Assembly (NCBI GenBank): GCA_964414265.1
Contig: CAYPVT010000013.1
Span: 1-19,805, forward strand
DNA: 19,805 nt
DNA from: VMEP01 sp964414265
GTDB taxonomy: Bacteria; Patescibacteriota; Minisyncoccia; Phycocordibacterales; VMEP01
Direction: 5' to 3'
Below the pieces are notes generated by a model. That model was given only the letters and a program-made list of their open reading frames with translations, ran no database searches and was not told where the DNA came from. The position numbers and the translations under genes were made by a program. Shown one piece after another: positions 5,688 through 13,943 of the stretch (positions are counted from its first letter, which is position 1; each line of letters starts with the position of its first letter).

Positions 5688-8522
5688 ATGGAGCAGTACG
5701 ACCACCGAAAAATTGAAAAAAAATGGCAGAAGGTTTGGGAAGAAGAAAATACTTTTGCTACAGACGAAGATTTAAATAAACCAAAATCCTATATTTTGGA
5801 TATGTTTCCATATCCATCAGGAGAAGGCCTTCACACTGGACACGTTAAGGTCTACACGGCGAGTGATATTTATGCGCGCTATAAACGAATGAATGGTTTT
5901 CGTGTTCTTCACCCAACAGGGTGGGACGCTTTCGGTTTACCAGCAGAGCGCTTCGCAATAAAACATAAAATTCATCCTCGCGTGGCGGTTGATAATAATG
6001 TTGCTACTTTTAAACGACAAATGAAATCGGTTGGTTTTTCTTACGACTGGGAAAGAGAAATTGATACCACTGATCCAAAGTTTTATAAATGGACACAGTG
6101 GATGTTTCTTAAAATGTATGAAAAAGGGTTAGCTTACGAGTCTTATCAGCCAATAGTTTGGTGTCCTACATGTCAGACTGGATTGTCTAACGAGGATTTG
6201 GAGGGTAATGCTTGTGAAATATGTGGGACCGTAGCAGAAAAAAAACCAATGAGGCAGTGGGTTATTAAAATTACTGAATACGCAGATAGGTTAGTTGAGG
6301 ATTTGGATATTTTGAAAGATTGGCCGGAATCATTTAAAGAGGCGGAAAGAAATTGGATAGGTAAAAGCGAAGGCTCAGAAATAGATTTTCAGATAGATGG
6401 AATGGATAAAAAATTTACAGTTTTTACGACACGCGCAGACACTCTTTTTGGCGCAACATACACTGTCCTTTCGCCGGAACATGAATTAGTTTCTGAATTA
6501 AAATCTAATATTACAAATTGGGATGAAGTTTTGCAGTATCAAAAAATAGCAGGTGAAAAAACGGAGGTTGAACGAACTTCTGAAGGAAAAGAGAAGTCTG
6601 GTGTGAAATTAGAGGGAATTTTTGCAATTAATCCAGCAAATGGAGACAAACTTCCGGTTTTTATCGCAGACTATGTTTTAGCTCATTATGGTACTGGGGC
6701 AATTATGGCGGTACCTGCGCACGATGATAGGGATTATGAATTTGCCAAAAAATTTAATTTACCGATTAAGACGGTTATTGAGCCTGTTACGGGGGAAGTT
6801 AAGGAAAACGAAGAAAAAAGAAGAAGTATTGTTGCACTTGTGAGGGATCCTAAAAATGGAAAAATATTATCTCTTAATTGGGGTGAAAAATTTGGCGGGC
6901 AGTTATTTGTTGGTGGTGGAATCGAGGGGGGAGAAGATGCGGAGAGTACGGCAATTAGGGAAATAAAAGAAGAGACTGGCTATAGTGAAATCCGCTTGGT
7001 TGGAACTTCGGAAACAATTCATCATCACTACTTTGCGCACTCAAAAGGGGTGGCAAGGGATATCGATGCTATTGGTTTATATTTTGAACTAACTGGGAAT
7101 AAGCAAGAATCAACGGCACAGGACGATTCTGAAAGAGGTAAGTTTACGGTGGAATGGATAACAGAAGAGGAGGCTCTGAAGAAAGTAAGTGACCCTCTAC
7201 ACCAATACGTGTTTCAAAAGTTTATAAAAAATAAAGTGTATACAGGAAGCGGAATTCTCACGGGGTCGCTTGATTTTAATGGAATAGAAAGTGAAGAGGC
7301 GAAAATAAAAATAACCAAATTTGTTGGTGGGCAAATTAAAACCACATACAAGCTTCGCGATTGGGTTTTTTCTCGCCAGAGATATTGGGGTGAACCAATT
7401 CCAATTATTCATTGTGAAAGTTGTGGCGTTGTGCCTGTCCCAGAGAAGGACTTACCGGTTGTTTTGCCGGACGTTAAGGCGTATGAACCAACCGGAACAG
7501 GAGAATCACCACTTGCTGACATTTCTGAATGGGTAAATACAAAGTGTCCAAAATGTGGTGGAAACGCTAAGCGCGAGACAAATACAATGCCTCAGTGGGC
7601 AGGTTCGTCTTGGTATTACTTAAGATTCATTGACCCTAAAAACGACAAGGCTTTGATAGATAATAAGAAGGAAAAAAATTGGGCTCCCGTTGACGTTTAT
7701 GTTGGTGGGGCAGAACACGCAACACGACATCTTATCTACGCTCGTTTCTGGCATAAGTTTTTATATGACTTGGGAATAGTTTCAACTAAAGAGCCGTTTA
7801 CGCGCCTTGAAAGTGTAGGCCTTATTTTGGCTGGTGGTGGAGTAAAGATGTCTAAGCGTTTAGGAAATATAGTTAACCCTGATGAAATAGTTGAGTTATA
7901 TGGAGCGGACACACTTCGAATTTACGAAATGTTTATGGGGCCTTTCAGTCAAGCTAGTGCATGGGATACAAAATCAATAATTGGCCCGCGTAGATTTTTA
8001 GAAAGAGTTTGGAAACTACAAGAAAAAATTTCAAGTGATGAAAATTATATTGGAAGTGAAAATGCTGTCATGGTTTTAAACCAGACTATAAAAAAGGTTG
8101 GAGAAGATGTTGAAGAATTTAAGTTTAATACCGCAATAAGCCAAATGATGATTTTGGTGAGTATTTTTGAATCTGAAGAAAAGATTTCACGTAAATCTTT
8201 TAGCACTCTATTGCTTCTTTTAGCCCCATTTGCACCCCATTTTGCTGAGGAGTTGTGGTCATTGTTTGGCAATAAAAAATCAATAAAGGATGTTACTTGG
8301 CCGATTTACGAGGACTCTAAGTTGAAGGGGGATAAGGTTGTGATTGCTGTGCAAATTAATGGGAAATTAAGAGAGACGCTTGAGCTTTCAAAAGATGCCT
8401 CGGAGGATGAAATTAAGGAAGAGGTTATGAATTCTTCCCGCGTAAAACCGTGGATTTTGGATAAAAAAATTAAAAAAACTATTTATATAAAAGGAAGAAT
8501 GTTCAGTATAGTTTTGGAGTAA
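5688..8522 (+). CDS. leuS: Leucyl-tRNA synthetase with an inserted Nudix hydrolase domain
   Basis: A 944-aa class I synthetase charging tRNA-Leu. HTGH (49-52) is the HIGH motif and KMSKR (720-724) the KMSKS motif. Two zinc-ribbon-like Cys sets are visible: Cys159/162/176/179 and Cys576/579/620/623. The CP1 editing domain has the Thr-rich FTTRADT (246-252) and MAVPAHDDRDYEF with His345-Asp349. Between this editing motif and YTGSGILTGSLDFNG (518 onward) lies an insert of about 140 residues (about 375-515). It contains a complete Nudix box, Gly410-x5-Glu416-x7-ArgGluIleLysGluGluThrGlyTyr (424-432), preceded by a typical Nudix first strand (RRSIVALVRDP). Without the insert the enzyme would be about 800 aa, normal for LeuRS. 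The C-terminal anticodon-binding region ends about 830-944. The frame is intact throughout, so the fusion is not a sequencing artefact in any obvious way. Confidence 0.97.
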   Translation: MEQYDHRKIEKKWQKVWEEENTFATDEDLNKPKSYILDMFPYPSGEGLHTGHVKVYTASDIYARYKRMNGFRVLHPTGWDAFGLPAERFAIKHKIHPRVAVDNNVATFKRQMKSVGFSYDWEREIDTTDPKFYKWTQWMFLKMYEKGLAYESYQPIVWCPTCQTGLSNEDLEGNACEICGTVAEKKPMRQWVIKITEYADRLVEDLDILKDWPESFKEAERNWIGKSEGSEIDFQIDGMDKKFTVFTTRADTLFGATYTVLSPEHELVSELKSNITNWDEVLQYQKIAGEKTEVERTSEGKEKSGVKLEGIFAINPANGDKLPVFIADYVLAHYGTGAIMAVPAHDDRDYEFAKKFNLPIKTVIEPVTGEVKENEEKRRSIVALVRDPKNGKILSLNWGEKFGGQLFVGGGIEGGEDAESTAIREIKEETGYSEIRLVGTSETIHHHYFAHSKGVARDIDAIGLYFELTGNKQESTAQDDSERGKFTVEWITEEEALKKVSDPLHQYVFQKFIKNKVYTGSGILTGSLDFNGIESEEAKIKITKFVGGQIKTTYKLRDWVFSRQRYWGEPIPIIHCESCGVVPVPEKDLPVVLPDVKAYEPTGTGESPLADISEWVNTKCPKCGGNAKRETNTMPQWAGSSWYYLRFIDPKNDKALIDNKKEKNWAPVDVYVGGAEHATRHLIYARFWHKFLYDLGIVSTKEPFTRLESVGLILAGGGVKMSKRLGNIVNPDEIVELYGADTLRIYEMFMGPFSQASAWDTKSIIGPRRFLERVWKLQEKISSDENYIGSENAVMVLNQTIKKVGEDVEEFKFNTAISQMMILVSIFESEEKISRKSFSTLLLLLAPFAPHFAEELWSLFGNKKSIKDVTWPIYEDSKLKGDKVVIAVQINGKLRETLELSKDASEDEIKEEVMNSSRVKPWILDKKIKKTIYIKGRMFSIVLE
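6810..7232 (+). other. Nudix domain insert within leuS
   Basis: Codons about 375-515 of leuS encode a full Nudix fold: strand SIVALVRDPKNGKILSLNW, the complete 23-residue Nudix box (410-432) with all catalytic Glu/Arg positions, the strand IDAIGLYFELTG, and a C-terminal helix LHQYVFQKFI. It occupies the spot where ordinary bacterial LeuRS has a short linker. Substrate unknown. Confidence 0.85.
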
Positions 8523-8572
8523 TTTCTCTTTTTTTAAAAAACTTAAAACTTTTTCTTTTCTTGAGTCGCCTA

Positions 8573-8662
8573 GCTTTTACATTTAAAAACATTGCGCAGA
8601 CTAGTGGGTCGAGCATAGCAAAAACTTAGCAAAGTTTTATGCGTGTTTTTAAATGTAAAAGC
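8573..8662 (+). repeat. Structured core repeat, copy E2
   Basis: The outer stem is a perfect 18 bp: GCTTTTACATTTAAAAAC (8573-8590) with GTTTTTAAATGTAAAAGC (8645-8662). The core reads ATTGCGCAGAC...GTCGAGCATAG, then AAAACTT-AGCA-AAGTTTT, then ATGCGTG. It is between leuS and the sigma4/HARE gene; A-rich sequence follows, not a T-run. I see nothing else between 8523 and 8572. Confidence 0.8.
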
Positions 8663-8677
8663 AAAAAATACTACCCC

Positions 8678-8706
8678 TTGACCTTTATTCTAATAAATGA
8701 TAGAAA
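8678..8706 (+). promoter_or_regulatory. Possible promoter of the sigma4/HARE gene
   Basis: TTGACC (8678-8683), a 17-nt spacer and TAGAAA (8701-8706). The -35 is good and the -10 weak. The leader to the ATG at 8754 would be about 40 nt, with no clear Shine-Dalgarno (AAGAAAAAACCAAA). Confidence 0.4.
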
Positions 8707-8753
8707 TTAGAACACATAAACAGTTCATCGGTCATTTTTAAGAAAAAACCAAA

Positions 8754-9782
8754 ATGTCACAAATCAATTTTAAACCAAAACAGGTAGCCAAGAAGTTGTT
8801 AACCGTTCTTCCGGAGCGTAATTTTGACGTTATTGTTAATCGTTTCGGCCTGGGTGAATCAAGCGAAGCAAAGACACTCGATGCTATTGGTAAGAAGTAT
8901 GGAATCACCCGCGAGCGTGTTAGGCAAATCGAAAACTTCTCTATTCAGGCTATAAAAAAATCAGAAGTTTTTGCAAAAGAAAAAGAATCTTTTGAAAACC
9001 TATTTTCTGCAATAGAAGCGCTTGGGTCTGTTGTTTCTGAGGATGAATTATTGAGTCACTTCTCAACCGACAAAGCAACACAAAACTATATTAATTTTTT
9101 CCTAGTTTTAGGTGACGCTTTTGTGCGCTCAAAAGAAGATAGCCATTTTAAACACCGATGGAGTATTGATTCCGATATGTCTGAAAAAGTTCACGTTTCG
9201 CTAAAGAAACTTTATGAAGGTTTGAGCGACGAAGAAATAGTTCCAGAGGGTGAGTTGGTTACTCGTTTTCTTTCACACCTTAAAGATGTTTCGGAAAAAT
9301 ATCGTGACGAAGAAATTCTAAAGCGATGGTTAAAACTTTCAAAACTAATTGATAGAAATCCTTTTGGCGAATGGGGTCGCTCATCTTCCTCAAACATTAG
9401 AGCTCGTGGAATGAGAGATTATGCATATTTGGTTTTACGCAGACACGGTTCACCAATGCATTTTTCTGAAGTTGCCAAGGCAATTACTGCTTCTTTCAAA
9501 AAACCAGCCCATGTCGCTACTTGTCACAACGAACTTATTAAAGACAAGCGCTTTGTTTTGGTAGGACGTGGTTTGTACGCGCTTTCTGAATGGGGTTACA
9601 ACAAAGGCGTTGTTCGCGATGTTATCAAGGAGCTTTTGAAGAAAGAGGGTCCTATGAGCAAGGAAGACATTTTGAAAAGAGTCATGAAGGAAAGATATGT
9701 TAAAGAAAATACAGTCTTAGTTAATCTTCAAAATGCTAATAATTTTAAGAAAAATAAAAACGGTTTATACACAGCCGCTTAA
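8754..9782 (+). CDS. Sigma-70 region-4-like HTH protein with two HARE-HTH domains
   Basis: A 342-aa predicted transcription factor. Residues about 15-70 resemble sigma-70 region 4: LPERNFDVIVNRFGLG, then TLDAIGKKYGITRERVRQIE (41-60), the classic -35-recognition helix-turn-helix. No sigma region 2 or 3 is present. The middle (70-215) is helical and unrecognised. Two C-terminal winged-helix segments, about 218-283 (RDYAYLVLRRHGSPMHFSEV ... LVGRGLYALSEWGY) and 286-341 (VVRDVIKELLKKEGPMSKED ... KKNKNGLYTA), match the HARE-HTH fold found in the RNA polymerase delta subunit. It probably acts with RNA polymerase, perhaps as an anti-sigma-like or accessory specificity factor; that is inference. It is flanked on both sides by structured repeats, so it is likely monocistronic. 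Confidence 0.85.
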   Translation: MSQINFKPKQVAKKLLTVLPERNFDVIVNRFGLGESSEAKTLDAIGKKYGITRERVRQIENFSIQAIKKSEVFAKEKESFENLFSAIEALGSVVSEDELLSHFSTDKATQNYINFFLVLGDAFVRSKEDSHFKHRWSIDSDMSEKVHVSLKKLYEGLSDEEIVPEGELVTRFLSHLKDVSEKYRDEEILKRWLKLSKLIDRNPFGEWGRSSSSNIRARGMRDYAYLVLRRHGSPMHFSEVAKAITASFKKPAHVATCHNELIKDKRFVLVGRGLYALSEWGYNKGVVRDVIKELLKKEGPMSKEDILKRVMKERYVKENTVLVNLQNANNFKKNKNGLYTAA

Positions 9783-9856
9783 CCAGAAAGATATCGTAAA
9801 AAAGGCGAACTGAATTTACTTGTCTCTGTATCTTCGTGTTTTCCTGAAAACCTCGA

Positions 9857-9945
9857 CTTTTCCTTTTGAAAAACCTTACGGAGCGCGCTGAGCGTGAGTA
9901 GAGAAAAACCCAGCAGGGTTTTATCGTGTTTTTCAGAAGGGAAAG
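9857..9945 (+). repeat. Structured core repeat, copy E3
   Basis: Outer stem CTTTTCCTTTTGAAAAAC (9857-9874) pairs with GTTTTTCAGAAGGGAAAG (9928-9945): 16 Watson-Crick pairs and two that are G-U when read as + strand RNA. The core has CTTACGGAGCGCGCTGAGCGTGAG, the hairpin AAAACCC-AGCA-GGGTTTT, then ATCGTG. In front of it, GTTTTC-ct-GAAAAC (9837-9850) may be a remnant arm. I see nothing else in the 9783-9999 gap apart from the -10 box of the next gene. Confidence 0.75.
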
Positions 9946-9986
9946 CAAAAAATAAAAATTTACTACCACTTAATTTAATTTCGCGA

Positions 9987-9992
9987 TAAGAT
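9987..9992 (+). promoter_or_regulatory. -10 box of the FHFP-motif gene, leaderless spacing
   Basis: TAAGAT, 7 nt before the ATG at 10000. No clear -35 and no Shine-Dalgarno are visible. Confidence 0.4.
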
Positions 9993-9999
9993 ATAGGAA

Positions 10000-11178
10000 A
10001 TGGTAGATTATCTTTTTTACATACTGGGAATTGTATTTGAGTTCATAAACAACACCGCTAATTTCTGGTTGCCGGTTGTACTTGTTTTTGTTTTTTGGAA
10101 GATATGGATTTTATACCTGAAGGCTGATTGGATTTCTAAATTAAAGTGGGTGCTTCTTGAGGTTAGATTGCCAAAAGAAGTATTTAAGACACCAATGGCA
10201 ATGGAGCTTGTTTTAAACGGACTCCAACAGCCGAGCTCTGGAAATAAATGGGATCAGTATTGGAAAGGACGCGTTCCAGATTGGTTTTCTTTTGAAATTG
10301 TCTCGATAGAGGGAACTATCCGTGTATATATCAGATGTCTTTCAAAATATAAAAATATTGTAGAGGCCCATGTTTATTCGCAATATCCCGAAGCTATAAT
10401 TAGCGAAGCGTCTGACTATACACAAAATATGCCTTGGAGTAATAAGAGCGAAATTTCGCTTTGGGGGTCTGAGTTCGCACTTACAAAAGAAGATCCATAT
10501 CCAATAAAGACATATGTTGATTATGGAATGGATAAAGGTTATGTTGACGAAAAGCAACGTATTGAAACGATGGCGCCGACATTAGAATTTTTGGGCTCTA
10601 TGGGGAAAGGAGAGCAGACTTGGATTCAAATACTTGTGCGCGCAACGAGAGGGGAAGATTGGAAGGCTGAAGGGAAAGAGTTAATAAAAAGTTTGATGCA
10701 CAGAGACGAGAAAGATGCTGACAAAGCGTTAACTACAAGACTGACTAAAGGAGAAACAGATGTTATAAACGCGGTTGAGCGAAGTATCTCAAAACCCGCT
10801 TTTGAAGTTGGTATAAGAGGTTTATATTTTGCAGAGAAAGGGAAATTTAACCCATCAAACATTACCGCGCTCTTGAGCACATTTAAACAATACTCATCAC
10901 ACAATATGAACGGTTTTAAACCTGGATATGGTCTTACCATTCTTGATTATCCATGGGATGATTTTAGGGACATTCGTAAAAAAATGATTTTGAAAAAATT
11001 GTTTAAAATGTACCGTCTTAGGGCTTATTTTTATCCCCCATATGAACAAAAACCTTTCGTTTTAAATGTTGAAGAATTGGCTACCATATTCCATTTCCCA
11101 AGTGGGGTCGCCGAAACACCAACCTTAACGAGAGTAGATTCAAAACGTTCAGAACCACCCGCAAACTTGCCAGTTTAA
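10000..11178 (+). CDS. CPR-conserved membrane protein resembling the N-terminal part of conjugation-type ATPases
   Basis: A 392-aa protein with one or two N-terminal spans (about 5-34), then a long soluble part. KWVLLEVRLPKEVFKTPMAM (about 49-68), RVPDWFSFEIVSIEGTIRVY (about 90-109) and the C-terminal PFVLNVEELATIFHFP (352-367) with following TPTLTRVDSKRSEPPANLPV are hallmarks of a family common in Patescibacteria. In related genomes this region is found ahead of, or next to, TraD/VirD4-like DNA-binding ATPases; I recall this from general knowledge and cannot check it. No ATPase domain follows here: there is no Walker motif and the next gene is mltG. It starts the group 10000-12743, with a 6-nt gap to mltG. 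A role in the cell envelope or in a DNA-transfer apparatus is possible but unproven. Confidence 0.7.
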   Translation: MVDYLFYILGIVFEFINNTANFWLPVVLVFVFWKIWILYLKADWISKLKWVLLEVRLPKEVFKTPMAMELVLNGLQQPSSGNKWDQYWKGRVPDWFSFEIVSIEGTIRVYIRCLSKYKNIVEAHVYSQYPEAIISEASDYTQNMPWSNKSEISLWGSEFALTKEDPYPIKTYVDYGMDKGYVDEKQRIETMAPTLEFLGSMGKGEQTWIQILVRATRGEDWKAEGKELIKSLMHRDEKDADKALTTRLTKGETDVINAVERSISKPAFEVGIRGLYFAEKGKFNPSNITALLSTFKQYSSHNMNGFKPGYGLTILDYPWDDFRDIRKKMILKKLFKMYRLRAYFYPPYEQKPFVLNVEELATIFHFPSGVAETPTLTRVDSKRSEPPANLPV

Positions 11179-11184
11179 TTTTCT

Positions 11185-12162
11185 ATGATTTCTTTAAAAA
11201 ATTATGCTTTTTATTCATTGCTACCTAGTAAATGGTGGAGGTGGATAGCGGTTACCGTCCTTGCTGTTTTTGTTTTTTTGGGGGTGTATATAATTCCACC
11301 TTATAATTTTCCAGCACAACATTCTATTGAAATCAAAGAAGGGTTTACTCTGTCGGAGACGGCAAGTCTTTTGAAAGACGAAAATGTGATTCGCTCACCG
11401 TTTGTTTTTAAGGCGCTGGTTTATGTTTTAGGTGGAGAACGTGGAATACAAGTTGGGGAATACTTTCTACCAAAACCGGCAAGTGTCATAAGTCTTTCTT
11501 TTCGAGTTATAAAAGGTGATTTCGGTTTTGAGCCGGTGAAAATAACTTTTCCTGAGGGTTCAACAATATTAGAGATGGCAAAAATTGCGGAAAAGAAACT
11601 CCCGAGATTTAAGGCTGGTGAGTTTATTACCCTAACAGAAGGAAAAGAGGGGTATCTTTTCCCAGATACTTATATTTTTTACACAAACACAAAAACAGAA
11701 ACCGTTGCGAAAACTTTGGAAGAAAATTTTGAAATAAAAACAGATACGCTAAAACGTTCTGCTTTAAAATTAGGTAAAGATTTTAGGGATATAATAATTA
11801 TGGCTTCGATTATCGAAGAGGAGGCAAGGAAGGAAGAAGATCGAAAGATAATCTCCGGAATTTTATGGAAAAGAATTAAAATTGGAATGGCGCTTCAAGT
11901 TGACGCCCCTTTTATATACTCAATTGGTAGGAATACTTATGAATTAACGAGAAGTGACTTAAGGGGTAATTCGCCATACAACACCTACCAGAATCGGGGG
12001 TTACCGGTCGGGCCAATCTCAAACCCAGGACTTTCTTCAATAAATGCCGCTCTTTATCCAACGGAATCGCCATATCTTTTCTATCTTTCAGATAAAAATG
12101 GTACTGTCTATTACGGGAAAGATTTCGAAGAACATAAAAAGAATCGAGAATTATATCTCTAA
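11185..12162 (+). CDS. mltG: MltG/YceG-like endolytic murein transglycosylase (copy 2)
   Basis: A 325-aa membrane-anchored lytic transglycosylase. One span lies at about 18-36 (WRWIAVTVLAVFVFLGVYI), then an extracytoplasmic segment with IEIKEGFTLSETASLL and a LysM-like stretch VKITFPEGSTILEMAKI (118-134). EGYLFPDTY (156-163) and the catalytic MASIIEEEA with presumed Glu211 follow, then ALQVDAPFIYSIG and SPYNTYQNRGLPVGPISNPG (263-282). It is closer to canonical MltG than copy 1 (EGYLFPDTY is intact; copy 1 has EGYYFPTGY). It starts 6 nt after the preceding gene and is probably translated from the same transcript. Confidence 0.95.
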   Translation: MISLKNYAFYSLLPSKWWRWIAVTVLAVFVFLGVYIIPPYNFPAQHSIEIKEGFTLSETASLLKDENVIRSPFVFKALVYVLGGERGIQVGEYFLPKPASVISLSFRVIKGDFGFEPVKITFPEGSTILEMAKIAEKKLPRFKAGEFITLTEGKEGYLFPDTYIFYTNTKTETVAKTLEENFEIKTDTLKRSALKLGKDFRDIIIMASIIEEEARKEEDRKIISGILWKRIKIGMALQVDAPFIYSIGRNTYELTRSDLRGNSPYNTYQNRGLPVGPISNPGLSSINAALYPTESPYLFYLSDKNGTVYYGKDFEEHKKNRELYL

Positions 12163-12191
12163 GAAAAACTGGTAAGTTAAGTAATACAATA

Positions 12192-12743
12192 ATGAAAAAT
12201 CAAACACTAGCATTTATCGACCTAGAAACGACTGGCCTTTTGCCAAACAAACACGAAATTATTGAAATCGGGTGTGTTTTGGCTCGACAGAAATTTTCAG
12301 AGAGTGGAGTTTTAGAACTAGAATATGTTGACGAATTTGAGTACAAAGTAAAACCAATGCATATAGAAACGGCCGATCCGATTGGACTCAATATTAATGG
12401 TTACGATGAAAAAGATTGGATTTTTGCGGTTGGTTTAAAAGAAGCTATTGAAGCCACTGCATCGAAAGTTAAAAACACAATTATGGTTGGACATAATGTT
12501 GCTTTTGATTTTGCTTTTTTGGAAAAAGCTTTCGAAGAAACCGGAATTCAAAATCCAATGCATTACCACAAGCTCGATACGATTTCTATAGCATACGCAA
12601 AACTACACAACCATAAAGAAGTTGAAAAGTTTTCCTTAAGAGCACTTTGTGATTATTTAGGAATAGAAAATAAGCGTGCTCACTCGGCTCTTTCTGACGC
12701 GCGTGCCACATATGAGATTTTCCAGAAACTAATAAATATGTAG
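12192..12743 (+). CDS. DEDDh-type 3'-5' exonuclease (DnaQ/RNase T-like)
   Basis: A 183-aa stand-alone exonuclease. All five catalytic residues are present: Asp10 and Glu12 in FIDLETTG, Asp106 in GHNVAFDFAFL, and His164/Asp169 in AHSALSDARATYEIF. This is a DEDDh active site using two metal ions. Candidate roles are proofreading as a DNA polymerase III epsilon-like subunit, or RNA/DNA trimming; sequence alone does not decide. There is no BRCT or polymerase fusion. It lies 29 nt after mltG. TACAAT and TAATAC overlap just before the ATG, so an own start site is uncertain. A hairpin follows the stop. Confidence 0.9.
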   Translation: MKNQTLAFIDLETTGLLPNKHEIIEIGCVLARQKFSESGVLELEYVDEFEYKVKPMHIETADPIGLNINGYDEKDWIFAVGLKEAIEATASKVKNTIMVGHNVAFDFAFLEKAFEETGIQNPMHYHKLDTISIAYAKLHNHKEVEKFSLRALCDYLGIENKRAHSALSDARATYEIFQKLINM

Positions 12744-12748
12744 AGTCT

Positions 12749-12776
12749 ACAAAGGACCGCCCTTTGTGGGCTTTTT
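12749..12776 (+). terminator. Probable intrinsic terminator after the exonuclease gene
   Basis: ACAAAG (12749-12754) pairs with CTTTGT (12762-12767); an alternative GCCC-tttgt-GGGC stem leads straight into CTTTTT (12771-12776). Either fold gives a short GC-containing hairpin with a T-run, 5-30 nt after the stop. Confidence 0.6.
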
Positions 12777-12794
12777 GGAGTTGATGTAAAAAAT

Positions 12795-12822
12795 TTTACC
12801 TACGCAGTTTCTCTGATAGGAT
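12795..12822 (+). promoter_or_regulatory. mnmA promoter, leaderless spacing
   Basis: TTTACC (12795-12800), a 16-nt spacer and TAGGAT (12817-12822). The -10 ends 7 nt before the ATG at 12830, so transcription should begin at or next to the start codon. Confidence 0.5.
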
Positions 12823-12829
12823 AGGCGTT

Positions 12830-13939
12830 ATGAAGAAAAGAAAGGTATTCGTTGGGCTTTCAGGGGGAGTAGATAGCTCCGTGTCGGCCGCTCTACTTAA
12901 AAAAGAGGGGTATGAAGTCATAGGTGTTTTTATAAAGGTTTGGCAACCAGATTTTTTTGCTCCTGCCCGTGCTCATTTTGCAGGCGGGTGCACATGGAAA
13001 GAAGATAGGTTAGACGCGATGCGTGTTGCGGCAAAGCTTAATATTCCATTTTTAACTTTAGACCTAGAGAAGGAATACAAAGAAGAAGTGATTGATTACA
13101 TGATTTCTGAATATAAAAGTGGCCGTACTCCAAACCCAGATGTTATGTGTAATAAGTATGTTAAGTTTGGCGCGTTTTTAAAATTTGCTTTAAAAAATGG
13201 CGCAGATTTCGTGGCGACAGGCCATTATGCTCGAGTTAAAAAAATTGGTGGGGACCATAAAATGCTTACCGGCGTTGATAAAGAAAAAGATCAGTCATAT
13301 TTTCTTTGGACAATAAAAAAAGAATTACTTCCCAAAATTTTATTTCCAGTGGGGGGTTATAAAAAAACAGAAGTTCGTGTGCTCGCAAAGAAATATAATT
13401 TGATAACTTGGGAGAAGAAAGATAGTCAAGGTCTTTGTTTTGTCGGCAAATTAGATATCAAGGATTTTTTAAAGCATTATATAAAAGAAAAAAAAGGGAA
13501 TTTGTTAAATGAAAATGGTGAGGTAATTGGTTATCATAGTGGGGCAATTTTTCTTACAGAAGGGGAGAGACATAATTTTGTCGTAACAAAAAAGACAAAC
13601 TCAAAAGAAACACCACCACAATACGTTGTTTCTAAAAACTTAAAAAATAACACAGTAACCGTTTCTCCTTTTCCTAAAAAAAGTCGTGGTTTATCAAAGG
13701 ATGTTAGTTTGAAGGATTTTAATTTTATTGAATCGGATATTAAAATTGGTGAAAAACTTGATGCCCAAACAAGATATCGAGAAAAAATATCGCCGTGTTT
13801 TTTGGTTGGTATAGATTTATCAAAAAAAACAGTAGAAATAAGGTTTAATACAGAAAAACTTGTATCGGCTGGACAATCTCTCGTATTGTACAAAAAAGAT
13901 GTTTGTGTTGGCGGTGGCGTAATTGTTGAGAAAAATTAG
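12830..13939 (+). CDS. mnmA: tRNA-specific 2-thiouridylase MnmA
   Basis: A 369-aa enzyme that thiolates U34 at the wobble position of tRNA-Lys, -Glu and -Gln. SGGVDSS (11-17) is the PP-loop that adenylates the uridine. Cys107 in PDVMCNKYVKF and Cys203 in DSQGLCFVG are the two catalytic cysteines that pass persulfide sulfur. ATGHYAR and DQSYFLW are family motifs. The C-terminal beta-barrel (about 270-369) is typical. An extended segment after strand two (KVWQPDFFAPARAHFAGGCTW, about 36-56) carries an additional Cys. Length is normal. It is flanked by an upstream terminator and a downstream hairpin, so it is probably monocistronic. Confidence 0.95.
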   Translation: MKKRKVFVGLSGGVDSSVSAALLKKEGYEVIGVFIKVWQPDFFAPARAHFAGGCTWKEDRLDAMRVAAKLNIPFLTLDLEKEYKEEVIDYMISEYKSGRTPNPDVMCNKYVKFGAFLKFALKNGADFVATGHYARVKKIGGDHKMLTGVDKEKDQSYFLWTIKKELLPKILFPVGGYKKTEVRVLAKKYNLITWEKKDSQGLCFVGKLDIKDFLKHYIKEKKGNLLNENGEVIGYHSGAIFLTEGERHNFVVTKKTNSKETPPQYVVSKNLKNNTVTVSPFPKKSRGLSKDVSLKDFNFIESDIKIGEKLDAQTRYREKISPCFLVGIDLSKKTVEIRFNTEKLVSAGQSLVLYKKDVCVGGGVIVEKN

Positions 13940-13943
13940 TAAT

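Noticed and set aside
8573..8662. Structured repeat as an intrinsic terminator
   Set aside because: The stem is followed by an A-run rather than a T-run on the + strand, and its minus-strand downstream side is not T-rich either. A role at 3' ends remains possible but not by the standard mechanism.
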